Of a DNA stretch of 64,000 nucleotides, positions 18,210 through 28,586 are shown in pieces (position 1 is the stretch's first letter; the number at the start of each line of letters is the position of its first letter). The position numbers were made by a program, and so were the translations under genes. The notes below the pieces were generated by a model, which was given only the letters and a program-made list of their open reading frames with translations, did not search any database and was not told where the DNA came from. This DNA comes from Vibrio metoecus (lineage in GTDB: Bacteria > Pseudomonadota > Gammaproteobacteria > Enterobacterales > Vibrionaceae), in the NCBI RefSeq assembly GCF_000696385.1, contig NZ_JJMN01000074.1:62001-126000 (forward strand). Reading direction: 5' to 3'.

Positions 18210-18719
18210 ATGAAACGCCTGAGCACTGCTTTACTCATGTCAGTCATCTCAGTCTCTGCCTACGCAGATAATGCTTGCCTAAGTCAAAAATACGACGCCT
18301 ACATCGACGCCTCTCTTAATTGGTATAGCGATCTTACGAAACTCACAAGCGATCAATACCCAGAATTAACCGAAGTCAGTCAATGGTTCTTAGAGGGCAG
18401 ACAACATCACTTCGCATTGAATCGCGCAGCAGTACATTACTATTTACAACACGATCCTTCCAAGGTTGAAACCGCTCAGCACGTTGAATCATGGTTAAAG
18501 CTAGAGCAGCAAGATATTAAACAGCTAGCAACCCGTAGTGATGAACTCGGCAAGCTGGCGAGTGTCACTTTTGCAGATCGACAAGCTGCGCCGCATTCGC
18601 AAAATTATGAATTACGCTCAGCACTTGCTGATCTACTCAGCCACCCTAAACAAATTGAATCGGCATTAAATCGATATAACCAAGCGATCGAAAAAGTCGA
18701 AGCGATTGACTGCCCTTAA
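18210..18719 (+). CDS. Exported hypothetical protein
   Basis: A 169-residue protein with a signal peptide ending SAYA before DNACLSQKY. The mature part is mostly helical and polar (long stretches rich in Glu, Gln, Leu), and has two cysteines, near the mature N terminus and at the end (IDCP), that could form a disulfide. No family is recognised. AAGGAAAG just upstream is a good ribosome site. It lies alone between lysO and panP. Confidence 0.7.
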   Translation: MKRLSTALLMSVISVSAYADNACLSQKYDAYIDASLNWYSDLTKLTSDQYPELTEVSQWFLEGRQHHFALNRAAVHYYLQHDPSKVETAQHVESWLKLEQQDIKQLATRSDELGKLASVTFADRQAAPHSQNYELRSALADLLSHPKQIESALNRYNQAIEKVEAIDCP

Positions 18720-18751
18720 TCGCTCGCGAATGCAATCAAGGCTTTCCGAAT

Positions 18752-18777
18752 TAAGACGGGACATTGCTCCCGTTTTG
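18752..18777 (+). terminator. Weak terminator after the exported hypothetical gene
   Basis: ACGGGA and TCCCGT pair over a 6-base loop and are followed by TTTT. The stem is short, so termination may be partial. Confidence 0.5.
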
Positions 18778-18828
18778 AATTAGATTGTCCCGCTTGAAAC
18801 CCATCAATCAAAATAATAACGACGCTGT

Positions 18829-20475
18829 ATGGTATCAGAACAAAAATCTGCGCAAGTCAACTTCGATTCTCTGCTCAAGATCTTCACCGTGCCAGAAGGT
18901 CCAGATTCGACTTTAACCAAGATCGATGAGGAACTTTCTCGCAATTTAAATCAGTTCCTACGTAAACACATTGTCGCCGAAGAAAAACCACTCAAAGAGA
19001 TTGAGAAAGATTTTTCGAATGCTCAAATACCAGAGCAGCCACAATTTGTTTCCGATCACACGCAACATCTGCTTGATACTTTGGTTTCACATTCGGTGCA
19101 TACCGCATCGCCAAGTTTTATCGGCCATATGACCTCAGCGCTCCCCTATTTTTTAATGCCGCTGTCAAAAATCATGATTGCCCTGAACCAAAATCTGGTC
19201 AAAATTGAAACATCCAAAGCATTCACACCGCTAGAGCGTCAAGTGCTCGGCATGATTCATCGGTTAATTTACGGGCAAAATGACCACTTTTATCAACAAT
19301 GGATGCACAGTGCCGATCACTCTCTCGGCGCATTCTGCTCTGGTGGCACCGTTGCGAATATCACGGCGCTTTGGGTTGCACGTAACAACGCTCTCAGAGC
19401 CGAGGGACATTTCCCTGGCGTAGAAAAAGCGGGCCTGTTCAAGGCCATGCGCCATTACGGGTACGAAGGCCTAGCAATTTTAGTCTCCGAGCGCGGTCAT
19501 TATTCACTCAAAAAAGCCGCCGATGTGTTAGGGATTGGGCAAGAAGGGTTGGTTGCGGTCAAAACAGACGCCTACAACCGTATTTGCCCTGAGCATCTCC
19601 AACAAAAAATTGCAGAGTTAACGGCACAAAAAATCAAAGTGTTTGCCGTTGTTGGTGTGGCCGGCACCACGGAAACCGGCAATATAGACCCACTAAGAAC
19701 AATTGCTCAAATTTGTCAGCGTGAACAGATCCATTTCCATATTGATGCGGCGTGGGGTGGAGCAACCTTAATGTCGAACCACTATCGTCATCTTCTTGAT
19801 GGCGTTGAACTCGCGGATTCTGTGACTATCGATGCACACAAACAGCTTTACATCCCGATGGGCGCAGGCATGGTTCTGTTTAAAAACCCAGATGCGATGC
19901 ATTCTATTGAACACCATGCACAATACATTCTGCGTCAAGGATCCAAAGATCTAGGTAGCCACACACTAGAAGGTTCCCGCTCTGGCATGGCGATGTTGGT
20001 ATACGCTAGCATGCATATTATTAGCCGTCCTGGCTATGAGCTGCTCATAGATCAGAGCATAGAAAAGGCGCGCTATTTTGCTGATTTGATTGATGCCCAA
20101 ACCGATTTCGAATTGGTTTCTCAACCTGAATTATGCCTGTTGACATACCGATACCTACCCGCGCATGTGCGCGGAGCATTGGAAATGTCGCAAGGTGCAC
20201 AGCGTGCAGCACTGAATGAGTTACTTAACGAGCTCACTAAGTTTATCCAGAAAAAACAACGGGAAACAGGCAAGTCGTTTGTATCTCGTACTCAATTGAA
20301 CCCATATCAATGGGATAAATTGGCCACCATTGTGTTTCGTGTCGTGTTAGCCAATCCGCTCACAACGAAGGAAATTTTGCGCAATGTATTGGATGAACAG
20401 CGTGAAATCGCCTTGCAAGCCCCCAAACTGATGCAGCAGATTGAGCAATTGACTCAAACCATTCTTAATCAATAG
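18829..20475 (+). CDS. panP: PLP-dependent aspartate 1-decarboxylase PanP
   Basis: A 548-residue group II PLP decarboxylase, often labelled glutamate decarboxylase. The length and N terminus (EQKSAQVNFDSLLKIF) match the Vibrio PanP type, which makes beta-alanine from aspartate for coenzyme A synthesis in place of the pyruvoyl enzyme PanD. The PLP lysine lies in TIDAHKQLYIPMG, and HIDAAWGGATL supplies the cofactor-binding aspartate. The substrate call comes from family resemblance, not from residues I can prove. The ATG at 18829 has no strong ribosome site upstream. hexR lies 308 bases downstream. Confidence 0.85.
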   Translation: MVSEQKSAQVNFDSLLKIFTVPEGPDSTLTKIDEELSRNLNQFLRKHIVAEEKPLKEIEKDFSNAQIPEQPQFVSDHTQHLLDTLVSHSVHTASPSFIGHMTSALPYFLMPLSKIMIALNQNLVKIETSKAFTPLERQVLGMIHRLIYGQNDHFYQQWMHSADHSLGAFCSGGTVANITALWVARNNALRAEGHFPGVEKAGLFKAMRHYGYEGLAILVSERGHYSLKKAADVLGIGQEGLVAVKTDAYNRICPEHLQQKIAELTAQKIKVFAVVGVAGTTETGNIDPLRTIAQICQREQIHFHIDAAWGGATLMSNHYRHLLDGVELADSVTIDAHKQLYIPMGAGMVLFKNPDAMHSIEHHAQYILRQGSKDLGSHTLEGSRSGMAMLVYASMHIISRPGYELLIDQSIEKARYFADLIDAQTDFELVSQPELCLLTYRYLPAHVRGALEMSQGAQRAALNELLNELTKFIQKKQRETGKSFVSRTQLNPYQWDKLATIVFRVVLANPLTTKEILRNVLDEQREIALQAPKLMQQIEQLTQTILNQ

Positions 20476-20483
20476 TCCTCGCG

Positions 20484-20530
20484 AGGAGTTACAGCAAATA
20501 GAAATAAAATTTCAGATTGTTGTAACTCTT
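20484..20530. repeat. Long inverted repeat between panP and hexR
   Basis: GAGTTACAGCAA (20486-20497) and TTGTTGTAACTC (20517-20528) pair with a single G-U, giving a 12-14 bp stem over a 19-base loop, ten bases past the panP stop. No T-run follows. It could be a processing or stabilising hairpin for panP mRNA, or an operator. The rest of the 308-base gap up to hexR shows nothing else I can name. Confidence 0.5.
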
Positions 20531-20783
20531 GCGTCAATCATGAGCTAGAAGCCGTCTATATGAGCCAAAACTGAAACACCAAAAGTGTAGTTTTTATAAA
20601 ATTTAATTGAGGCTTGTCATATTCTCACGGTCTTAATGAGAGTTTCGTTTCTGGATTTATCACGCTTAGGTTTATACTCGGCTTATTGGCGTTGGTGGGT
20701 CAATCATCCGGAAACCATTGATTTCTCCCCTATTGTTTTCGAACCCCAGACCAACGAGTTGTTCTCTAGCCTGCGTGAACACT

Positions 20784-21641
20784 ATGAATACATTAGAAAA
20801 AATTCAAAAAAACCTGGAAAATTTCAGCAAGTCCGAGCGTAAGGTTGCCGAAGTGATTATGGCATCACCACAAACGGCCATTCACTCTAGCATTGCGACA
20901 TTAGCTAAGATGGCTGATGTCAGTGAGCCAACGGTGAACCGTTTCTGCCGCCGCCTTGATACCAAAGGTTTTCCAGACTTTAAACTGCACTTAGCGCAAA
21001 GCCTTGCCAACGGCACTCCTTACGTTAACCGTAACGTAGAAGAGGATGATGGCCCAGACGCGTACACGCATAAAATTTTCGAATCAACCATGGCGTGTCT
21101 GGATGTTGACTAAAAATAGTCTAGACCCTGTGCAAATTAATCGAGCCGTTGACTTACTTACTCAAGCTAAACGTATTTCGTTTTTTGGTTTAGGCGCATC
21201 CTCGGCAGTCGCACGCGATGCACAAAATAAATTTATTCGCTTTAATATCCCCATCAGCTGTTTTGAGGATATTGTGATGCAGCGTATGAGTTGCATTAAC
21301 TGTACGGATAACGATGTCATTGTGCTGATTTCTCATACTGGCCGAACCAAAAGCCAGGTGGAAATTGCTAACCTTGCTCGTGAAAATGGCGCTACAGTCA
21401 TCGCGATTACCGCCAAGGATTCACCACTCGATAAAGCAAGCTCGTTATCGATTTGTCTTGATGTGCCTGAAGATACGGATGTGTACATGCCGATGGCAAG
21501 CCGAGTGGTGCAAATGACCGTGATTGATGTGCTGGCAACCGGTTTTACCTTACGTCGCGGTTCTGGCTTTAGAGAAAACCTCAAAGCGGGTCAAAGAAGT
21601 TTTAAAAGAACTCTCGCTACGATAAGTTACCTCCTTATTAG
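20784..21641 (+). pseudogene. hexR: HexR family regulator, frameshifted near 21109, 21589 and 21611
   Basis: RpiR-family regulator that senses KDPG and controls central carbon metabolism. An N-terminal helix-turn-helix (residues about 1-77, SEPTVNRFCRRLDTKGFPDFK) is followed by a SIS sugar-phosphate domain (FFGLGASSAVA, VLISHTGRTK). The frame slips after TMACLDV; dropping the A at 21109 restores AKNSLDPVQINRAVDLL. Near the end, dropping one G of 21588-21590 and one C near 21611 restores a HexR-like end, KESRYDKLPPY-type, stopping at 21641, for 284 residues. Three separate insertions in one conserved regulator indicate poor sequence here. Confidence 0.88.
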
Positions 21642-21662
21642 TCACAAATCCTCTTCTGAAGC

Positions 21663-21688
21663 AAACGGAGCCATTAGGCTCCGTTTTT
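21663..21688. terminator. Terminator between hexR and the alcohol dehydrogenase gene
   Basis: AAACGGAGCC and GGCTCCGTTT pair around a 4-base loop, with T-run on the plus strand, between two convergent genes. Confidence 0.85.
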
Positions 21689-21708
21689 CAATACTTGCAG
21701 CAATCCCC

Positions 21709-22956
21709 TTAATGCTGGCCACTTAAACGACTGCTTTCTTCCTGCAGCAACTGACGAATCTCAACTTCACCATGTGAGGTTTTCGGCGCAACCGAATCGA
21801 GCTGATGACAAGCGCAAACTTGCTGAAGAATATGTAACAGTCGCTCTAGTGTAAGCGGTATCGGATTACCTTTAATGGCTGTTGATTTCAATGCATCCCC
21901 AGCAACACGCTCAAATGAGGTGGCACACACACCAAAATCGGTCAAATTAGGGATGGCGAGACGTTCTAACATCATATTCACCCACAAAATTCCATCCTCG
22001 ACACACGCATTTTTACGCCCAGTAAGGATGCGAGAAATCGTTTTGTAGCGTTGTAAAATTTCACCACGTCCCACTTCTCTCGCCGCTTCAATATTTTCAC
22101 GCATTACATAAGGCGCTAAGCGTGCGGTGATGACACTGTGGGGAGCATCCAGTTTGCCGCCAAGAGCAGAAGCCAGCCCGTGTGCCGCCCCCAATTTGGC
22201 ATTCGTAGAAGCCATTCCCCCTAACATGGCGGCAAACGATAAATCACCGCGGGCTTTTTTATCATCCCTTAGACAGCCGGGTATCATTGATCGAGTTAAC
22301 CGACGCAGCCCCTCTTCACAAATCATATCGGTTAGAGGATTCGGCTCACCGCACACGTAGGCTTCCATCAAATGCGTAAAAGCATCCATCGCACCTCGTC
22401 CTGAGGTCAACGGATCCGTTCCGTAGGTCAACGTCGGATCAACAATCGCAACATCAGCTAACATATCAGGGCTACGTAAGCTGATCTTCACACGATCTTG
22501 AGCTGATTTGAGAACCGCATTTCGAGTCACTTCCGAACCCGAACTTGCTGTCGTCGGGATGGCAATAAAAGGCAGAGGTTTGGTCTTGAGAGGCACACTA
22601 CGCCCGACAACTTCAACATAATCGTATACATTACCTTGATTAGGGATAACCGCCGCAACAGCTTTACCCATATCAAGCACGCTACCGCCTCCAATCGCAA
22701 TAACCATATCCGGTTTAAATCGGCGCCCCAACATAGCCGTTTCTTCGACCATAGTGATGTTGGGCTCCCCTGAGACCGCCACATGCTGATAACGCATATT
22801 TTGCTGATGTAGATAGTTGATAAGTGGCGCATACCGCTCAGGATTTTTTCCTGAGACCAACAACACGCTATATCCATATTGGCTAATGACGGAAAGAGAA
22901 CTCTCTAGCGCTCCTTCACCAAAGATGATCCGTGTTGCTGTCATGAACTGAAACAT
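21709..22956 (-). CDS. Iron-containing alcohol dehydrogenase
   Basis: A 415-residue group III (iron-activated) alcohol dehydrogenase family protein, NAD(P)-dependent. The nucleotide-binding GGGSVLDMGKA and PTTASSGSE segments lie in the N-terminal domain. Candidate metal ligands are the Asp and His of MDAFTH, the His of AAHGLASALG and the His of APHS. The real substrate (alcohol, aldehyde or polyol) cannot be inferred. It converges with hexR on a shared terminator and is divergent from grxA across 305 bases. Confidence 0.88.
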   Translation of the reverse strand: MFQFMTATRIIFGEGALESSLSVISQYGYSVLLVSGKNPERYAPLINYLHQQNMRYQHVAVSGEPNITMVEETAMLGRRFKPDMVIAIGGGSVLDMGKAVAAVIPNQGNVYDYVEVVGRSVPLKTKPLPFIAIPTTASSGSEVTRNAVLKSAQDRVKISLRSPDMLADVAIVDPTLTYGTDPLTSGRGAMDAFTHLMEAYVCGEPNPLTDMICEEGLRRLTRSMIPGCLRDDKKARGDLSFAAMLGGMASTNAKLGAAHGLASALGGKLDAPHSVITARLAPYVMRENIEAAREVGRGEILQRYKTISRILTGRKNACVEDGILWVNMMLERLAIPNLTDFGVCATSFERVAGDALKSTAIKGNPIPLTLERLLHILQQVCACHQLDSVAPKTSHGEVEIRQLLQEESSRLSGQH

Positions 22957-23261
22957 GCACCCTCCGATGTTCTCATAAAGCTATAGTGCTAGATTGCGCT
23001 CAAAGTAAGCAAATTTGTTTGACCGAGTGCAACTTGCCAAAAATAACCATAAAAAAACCATTGGTTCTTGCACAACCTCACACCTAAGTTGAGCTGTTTC
23101 AATCGCTTCCATCATAACTGCGAGTGAGAAAGTGTAGAAAAAACACATTCCCTCCTCTAAAAAACCATCGTTTTTACCTATTGAATCAAGTGGCTAAATC
23201 ACACTTTATTTCCCACTTTGGATCGTGCATAGTACGCGCAAACAAAATGAAGGAGAAAGAT
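22957..23261. other. Divergent intergenic region, alcohol dehydrogenase / grxA
   Basis: About 305 AT-rich bases that should hold both promoters. I see no conserved site, repeat or RNA structure that I can support. Confidence 0.6.
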
Positions 23262-23525
23262 ATGTTTGTGGTCATTTTTGGTCGTCCTGGCTGTCCTTAC
23301 TGTGTTCGTGCAAAAGAACATGCTGAAACGTTGAAAGCAAAACGTGATGATTTCAACTACCGCTACGTAGATATCCATGCGGAAGGCATCACCAAAGCCG
23401 ATCTAGAGAAAACCATCGGAAAGCCTGTAGAAACCGTTCCACAGATTTTCATTGATGAACAACACATTGGTGGTTGTACTGATTTTGAAGCTTACGCAAA
23501 AGAAAATCTGGGTCTGTTCGACTAA
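23262..23525 (+). CDS. grxA: Glutaredoxin 1
   Basis: An 87-residue dithiol glutaredoxin that reduces ribonucleotide reductase and other disulfides using glutathione. The active site CPYC is at residues 11-14 (FGRPGCPYCVRAKEHAE), the cis-Pro segment is ETVPQIFID, and GGCTDFEAY closes the glutathione site. The start at 23262 has AAGGAGA at 23250-23256; the frame is open further upstream but without family similarity. It has its own terminator. Confidence 0.95.
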   Translation: MFVVIFGRPGCPYCVRAKEHAETLKAKRDDFNYRYVDIHAEGITKADLEKTIGKPVETVPQIFIDEQHIGGCTDFEAYAKENLGLFD

Positions 23526-23545
23526 GTCTTTCTTGATGAGCCAAT

Positions 23546-23573
23546 TAGCCTGCGAATATCGCGGGCTTTTTGT
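23546..23573 (+). terminator. Terminator of grxA
   Basis: GCCTGCGA and TCGCGGGC pair with one G-U wobble and a short loop, followed by TTTTT, about 22 bases past the grxA stop. Confidence 0.75.
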
Positions 23574-23729
23574 TATTAGTGATTTCATACTGCTCAGCGC
23601 TTCTTTTAGCTATTTCGCTCCAAAGAATGCGCATTCGCGCAAAAATTCACTTATCTTTTTGCAATATTCGGATACAATTCCCAAAATTTTATTATTCCCT
23701 CTCTTGTCACGCGTGAATTGAGTTAAATC

Positions 23730-25405
23730 GTGAACATCGACGTCGTTTTATTGCTAGAGCAAAATCCAATTTTGCTGATTTTTGTAGTCCTCGCCATTGG
23801 TCTCTCTTTCGGGAAAATTCGCTTTGGCAGCTTCCAGTTAGGTAACTCAATTGGTGTTTTGATCACCTCGCTAGTGATGGGTCACCTCGGTTTCTCTTTT
23901 ACTCCCGAAGCCCTCACTATTGGTTTCATGCTGTTTATTTATTGTGTAGGCATTGAAGCGGGTCCGAACTTCTTCGGTATTTTTTCCGAGATGGGAAGCA
24001 TTATTTAATTTTAAGTTTAGTGGTACTGATTACCGCTACTTGGATCGCCTATTTCGGCGGTTATTATCTCGGGCTCGATTATGGCTTAGCGGCAGGGATG
24101 ATGGCGGGAGCCCTTACATCAACCCCCGTACTGGTGGGCGCTCAAGATGCCCTAAACTCTGGGCTCGCTACAATACCAAGAAATATGGACCTTTCACTGA
24201 TCCTCGATAATGTTTCAGTCGGCTATGCCATGGCTTACCTTATCGGCCTCATCAGCATGATCATGTTTGCAAAACTGCTTCCTAAGTTACAAAAGCAGAA
24301 CTTATCCGACTCTGCGCAGCAAATCGCGCAAGAACGTGGTTTGGGTAGTCAACGTAAAGTGTATCTGCCAATTATTAGAGCCTACCGCGTTGGTCCTGAG
24401 CTGATTAACTGGATTGATGGCCGCAACTTACGTGAGCTAGGCATTTACCGTCAAACCGGATGCTATATCGAGCGTATTCGTCGTCACGGCATTCTGGCGC
24501 ATCCTGATGGTGACGCGATTTTACAAGAGGGTGATGAAATTGCACTGGTAGGTTTCCCGGATAGCCACGCACGCCTTGACCCGAGCTTCCGTAATGGTAA
24601 AGAGGTGTTTGACCGCAACCTACTTGACCTGCGTATTTCTGAAGAAGAAATCGTGGTAAAAAGTGACAGTATCGCGGGGAAACGTTTGTCTGACCTTAAC
24701 CTTTCCGAATACGGCTGTTTCCTCAATCGCGTTGTGCGTGCACAGATTGAGATGCCGATGGATCTGGATATCGTCCTTGCCAAAGGAGATGTACTTCAGG
24801 TCAGCGGTGAAAAGAGCAAGGTAAAAGGGCTAGCCGATAAGATCGGTTTTATCTCAGTACACAGCCAAATGGCCGATCTGCTCGCCTTCTGCAGTTTCTT
24901 TATCTTGGGCATCCTGTTTGGGTTGGTGACGATGACCTTTGGGCAGGTTTCTTTCAGCCTTGGTAATGCGGTAGGGCTGCTGCTCTCTGGCATTACTTTG
25001 GGCTTCCTGCGTGCCAACCACCCCACTTTTGGTTATGTACCTCAAGGTGCACTGAATATGGTCAAAGACCTTGGTCTGGCCATCTTCATGGTCGGGATTG
25101 GGCTCAATGCAGGTAGCAAAATGTTCCAACATCTCTCCGAAGTAGGTGTACAAGTAATCGGCTTAGCCTTTTTAGTGAGCGTCGTGCCAGTCGTGTTCGC
25201 CTATTTGGTCGGAGCTTACATTCTCAAAATGAACCGAGCCTTGCTGTTTGGTGCCATCATCGGTGCACGCACCTGCGCACCAGCAATGGACATCGTAAAT
25301 GAATACGCGAAATCCACTATTCCTGCACTGGGTTACGCAGGCACCTATGCCATCGCCAATATTTTGATGACGTTAACCGGTACCATTTTTATCTTACTCA
25401 GCTAA
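23730..25405 (+). pseudogene. AspT/YbjL family transporter with TrkA-C domains, frameshifted near 23985
   Basis: An integral membrane protein of the aspartate:alanine exchanger superfamily, like E. coli YbjL: N-terminal helices, a cytoplasmic middle with two RCK/TrkA-C domains (RQTGCYIERIRRHG; LSEYGCFLNRVVRAQ), and a C-terminal membrane half (LGLAIFMVGIGLNAGS). The first frame stops at 24008 because a T is missing from the T-run at 23980-23985. Adding one T gives FGIFFRDGKHYLILSLVV and a single protein of 558 residues, the family length. The start is GTG at 23730 with a weak ribosome site. The substrate is unknown. The homopolymer location makes a sequencing error very likely. Confidence 0.88.
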
Positions 25406-25433
25406 CGACTCAATCATAAAATATTCGGGATTA

Positions 25434-25459
25434 AAAAAGGCACCTTGCGGTGCCTTTTG
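25434..25459. terminator. Terminator between YbjL-like gene and clpA
   Basis: AAAAGGCACC and GGTGCCTTTT pair around a 4-base TTGC loop, flanked by an A-run and T-rich sequence, between convergent genes. Confidence 0.88.
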
Positions 25460-25477
25460 TCTCTTTGGAAAACTCGT

Positions 25478-27755
25478 TTAGTGAACAACCTCTTCACGAG
25501 TACCAAAATACTCAAAAGCCAATCGATCATCACTGAGCGTTACTTTTACGGTACCACCATCGACGAGCGACCCAAACAGCAGCTCATTGGCCAGTGGTTT
25601 CTTCAACTGATCCTGAATTACACGTCCCATCGGACGAGCGCCCATTTCTCGGTCATAACCTCTCACAGCCAACCAATGACGTGCATCTTCTGAGACTTCC
25701 AGAGACACACCACGAGCATCCAATTGAGCTTGTAGTTCAACAATAAACTTATCAACCACTTGATGAATTACACGCTCATCCAAGCTGTTGAACCAGATAA
25801 TGTGGTCAAGACGGTTACGGAATTCAGGTGTGAACACTTTCTTGATTTCCGACATCGCATCATGGCTATTATCTTGTTGGATCAAACCAATCGACTTTTT
25901 CACTGTTTCGGCCACACCTGCGTTAGTGGTCATCACTAAAATCACATTGCGGAAATCGGCTTTACGACCGTTGTTATCCGTCAGCGTACCGTTATCCATC
26001 ACTTGCAGTAGTAAGTTAAAGATATCGGGGTGTGCTTTTTCGATTTCATCAAGAAGCACCACTGAGTGGAGGATGTTTGATAACAGTCATCGAGTCAGCA
26101 AACCACCTTGGTCATAACCCACATAACCCGGAGGAGCACCAATTAAACGGCTTACCGAGTGGCGCTCACCATATTCCGACATGTCAAAACGCAACAATTC
26201 AATGCCAAGCAGTTTTGAAAGCTGCAGTGTCACTTCTGTTTTACCCACCCCAGTTGGACCAGCAAACAGGAAAGATCCCACAGGCTTATGTTCAGCACCC
26301 AGCCCTGCACGAGTCAGTTTGATTGACTCAGTCAGTACATCGATTGCGGCGTCTTGACCAAACACCAACATCTTCATCTTCTGATCCAAATTCTTCAGAA
26401 TATCTTTGTCAGAAGACGAGACGGATTTCTCAGGGATTCTCGCCATTTTGGCGACCATAGATTCGATTTCCGCCACACCGACCGTTTTCTTACGACGGCT
26501 TGCTGGCATCAAACGCGCACGCGCGCCAGCTTCATCAATCACGTCAATCGCCTTATCCGGCAGATGACGTTCATTAATATACTTCGCCGACAATTCCACC
26601 GCCGCACGCAGTGCTTTATTGGTATAGCGTACATCATGGTGAGCTTCGTATTTGGTCTTCAGCCCCATCAATATCTTGGTGGTGTCATCGAGCGAAGGCT
26701 CAACAAATATTTCAATCTTTTGGAAGCGGCGAGACAAAGCGCGCTCTTTCTCAAAAATGTTGCTGTATTCTTGATAGGTGGTAGAACCGATGCAACGCAA
26801 TTTGCCGCTACTGAGCAGAGGTTTTATCAGATTCGCAGCATCAACTTGTCCACCAGAAGCCGCACCAGCACCGATGATGGTATGAATTTCATCAATGAAC
26901 AGGATCGCGTTCTTTTTCTTTCTCAAGCTGTTTCAAAATCGATTTGAAACGTTTTTCAAAATCACCTCGATATTTGGTACCCGCCAACAGCGAGCCAATA
27001 TCGAGTGAATAAATCACGCTGTGCTGAATCACTTCCGGCACGTTGCCTTCCACAATTCTCCACGCTAAACCTTCAGCAATAGCGGTTTTTCCTACGCCAG
27101 CCTCACCCACCAATAGCGGGTTGTTTTTACGGCGGCGGCACAAGACTTGAATCGTACGTTCCAACTCTTTATCACGGCCTATTAACGGGTCAATTTGACC
27201 TTGTTTAGCCAGTTGATTCAGGTTAGTCGCAAAGCTTTCCAAACGTTCATCAGCACTCACTTCTTCGGAACTATCGCTGCTACCAAACGAATCAGAAGAA
27301 GAGTCTTCACTGTGATTAGAGGCTTTAGTAATACCGTGCGAGATAAAATTGACAATATCCAAACGGCTGATGTCATTTTTCTTGAGCAGATACGCCGCAT
27401 GTGACTCTTGCTCGCTAAAAATCGCCACCAACACGTTCGCCCCCGTCACTTCACTGCGACCAGAAGATTGCACGTGGAACACTGCACGTTGCAGTACACG
27501 TTGGAAGCTCAGGGTCGGTTGAGTCTCACGGGTTTCATCGTTTTTGGGGATAAGGGGCGTGGTCTGGTCGATAAAAGTATCCAGCTCACGGCGTAACACA
27601 TCGATATCAGCTTGGCAGGCTAACAAGGCTTCCCGCGCTGCATCGTTTTCCAACAATGCAAGTAGGAGGTGCTCGACGGTCATAAACTCATGTCTTTTGT
27701 CTCGTGCCCGAGCGAACGCGCCGTTTAGACTAGACTCTAATTCTTTGTTAAGCAT
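25478..27755 (-). pseudogene. clpA: ATP-dependent Clp protease ATP-binding subunit ClpA, several indels
   Basis: AAA+ unfoldase that feeds proteins to ClpP. The N domain (residues 1-140) is followed by an acidic Ser-rich linker, D1 with GEAGVGKTA, and D2 with GPTGVGKTE and DEIEKAH. As given it is in three pieces. An extra base in the T-run at 26913-26917 breaks D1 after LEKEK. A cluster of three extra bases at about 26069, 26087 and 26092 creates a stop after GGLLT and scrambles the segment up to SVVLLDEIEKAH. Removing all four gives 757 residues, the normal size. It starts 38 bases downstream of clpS, its adaptor gene, in the same operon. Confidence 0.93.
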
Positions 27756-27793
27756 AAGGCCTCCTTAAGGAACAACCACGTTGTCTGGCAAGC

Positions 27794-28114
27794 TTACGCT
27801 TGCTCCATCGTGCACAAGAGTGGATGCTCATTTTCCCTTGAGTACATCGTTACTTGAGCGACTTTCGTCTCTGCAACTTCTGCAGTAAACGTGCCACATA
27901 TTGCTTTTCCTTCGTAATGCACTTTGAGCATCACTTGTGTCGCCCTCTCTATATCCATAGAGAAAAAGCGCTCAAGAATCTCAATTACAAAGTCCATCGG
28001 GGTGTAATCATCATTGTTTAATACAACGTGATACATAGATGGTGGCTTAACCGCCGTCTTTTCTTTCTCCAGCAAATCGAGGTCTGGAGATATCCATTCA
28101 AAATTTTTACTCAT
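27794..28114 (-). CDS. clpS: ATP-dependent Clp protease adaptor ClpS
   Basis: A 106-residue adaptor that binds N-degron substrates and the ClpA N domain. The family signature YHVVLNNDDYTPMDFVIEIL is at about residues 28-47, and the second signature HYEGKAICGTFT lies at about 67-78. The acidic N-terminal tail (LDLLEKEKTAVKPP) is typical. The frame is intact. It precedes clpA on the minus strand. Confidence 0.96.
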   Translation of the reverse strand: MSKNFEWISPDLDLLEKEKTAVKPPSMYHVVLNNDDYTPMDFVIEILERFFSMDIERATQVMLKVHYEGKAICGTFTAEVAETKVAQVTMYSRENEHPLLCTMEQA

Positions 28115-28586
28115 AACACTTCAGTATTTGAGGACTTTTTACCGAGAATTCAACTATAAAGTGCTGTAAACCTAGCTTTTTTAACTAACTTACTGAGTTC
28201 GCACTTCGATGATTTTCGCCTCTTACTTAGAGACTAATGCAGCAATTGTAACGCTGCAAATAAAACATTGCGAATGGCGATCACGAATAGCGTGATTGCT
28301 TATTTTACCAACACCACTATGCAACCTTGCTAGTAATTTGCTTCGCGATTTGCAAATGACAAATTTATATAATTGCAATTGCAAAATTGAGTTTTCATAT
28401 AAAACTGTGTGCTTTTATACGTTCGTCCTATTGACTGCATTGCATCATCGTCTAAATTGGTCAATTAGTGACTAACGTTAAGCATAAGCTGAATCGCTAT
28501 TCACTTTTGAGAAGTCAGGAAGTCCTAGGGACAAATTGACGTTTCTCTTAAAACATCAGTTATAAAATGCATGAGGGATGTATAGC
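28115..28586. other. Long divergent intergenic region, clpS / cspD
   Basis: About 470 AT-rich bases with no protein gene I can support. GCGATCACG (28277-28285) and CGTGATTGC (28291-28299) form a 9-bp stem with one G-U over a 5-base loop. Short repeats of AATTGCA occur at about 28370-28390. The 3' end must hold the cspD promoter and leader; cold-shock-type genes often have long leaders. A small RNA gene cannot be ruled out. Confidence 0.55.

Noticed and set aside
23975..24008. Phase variation of the YbjL-like transporter through its T-run
   Set aside because: Only six T are present, and many unrelated genes in the window carry similar indels outside repeats, so a sequencing error is the simpler reading.
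26354..26947. A 197-codon open frame on the plus strand
   Set aside because: It is a shadow of the clpA coding strand, with no start signals and no family features; the opposite frame codes AAA+ motifs.
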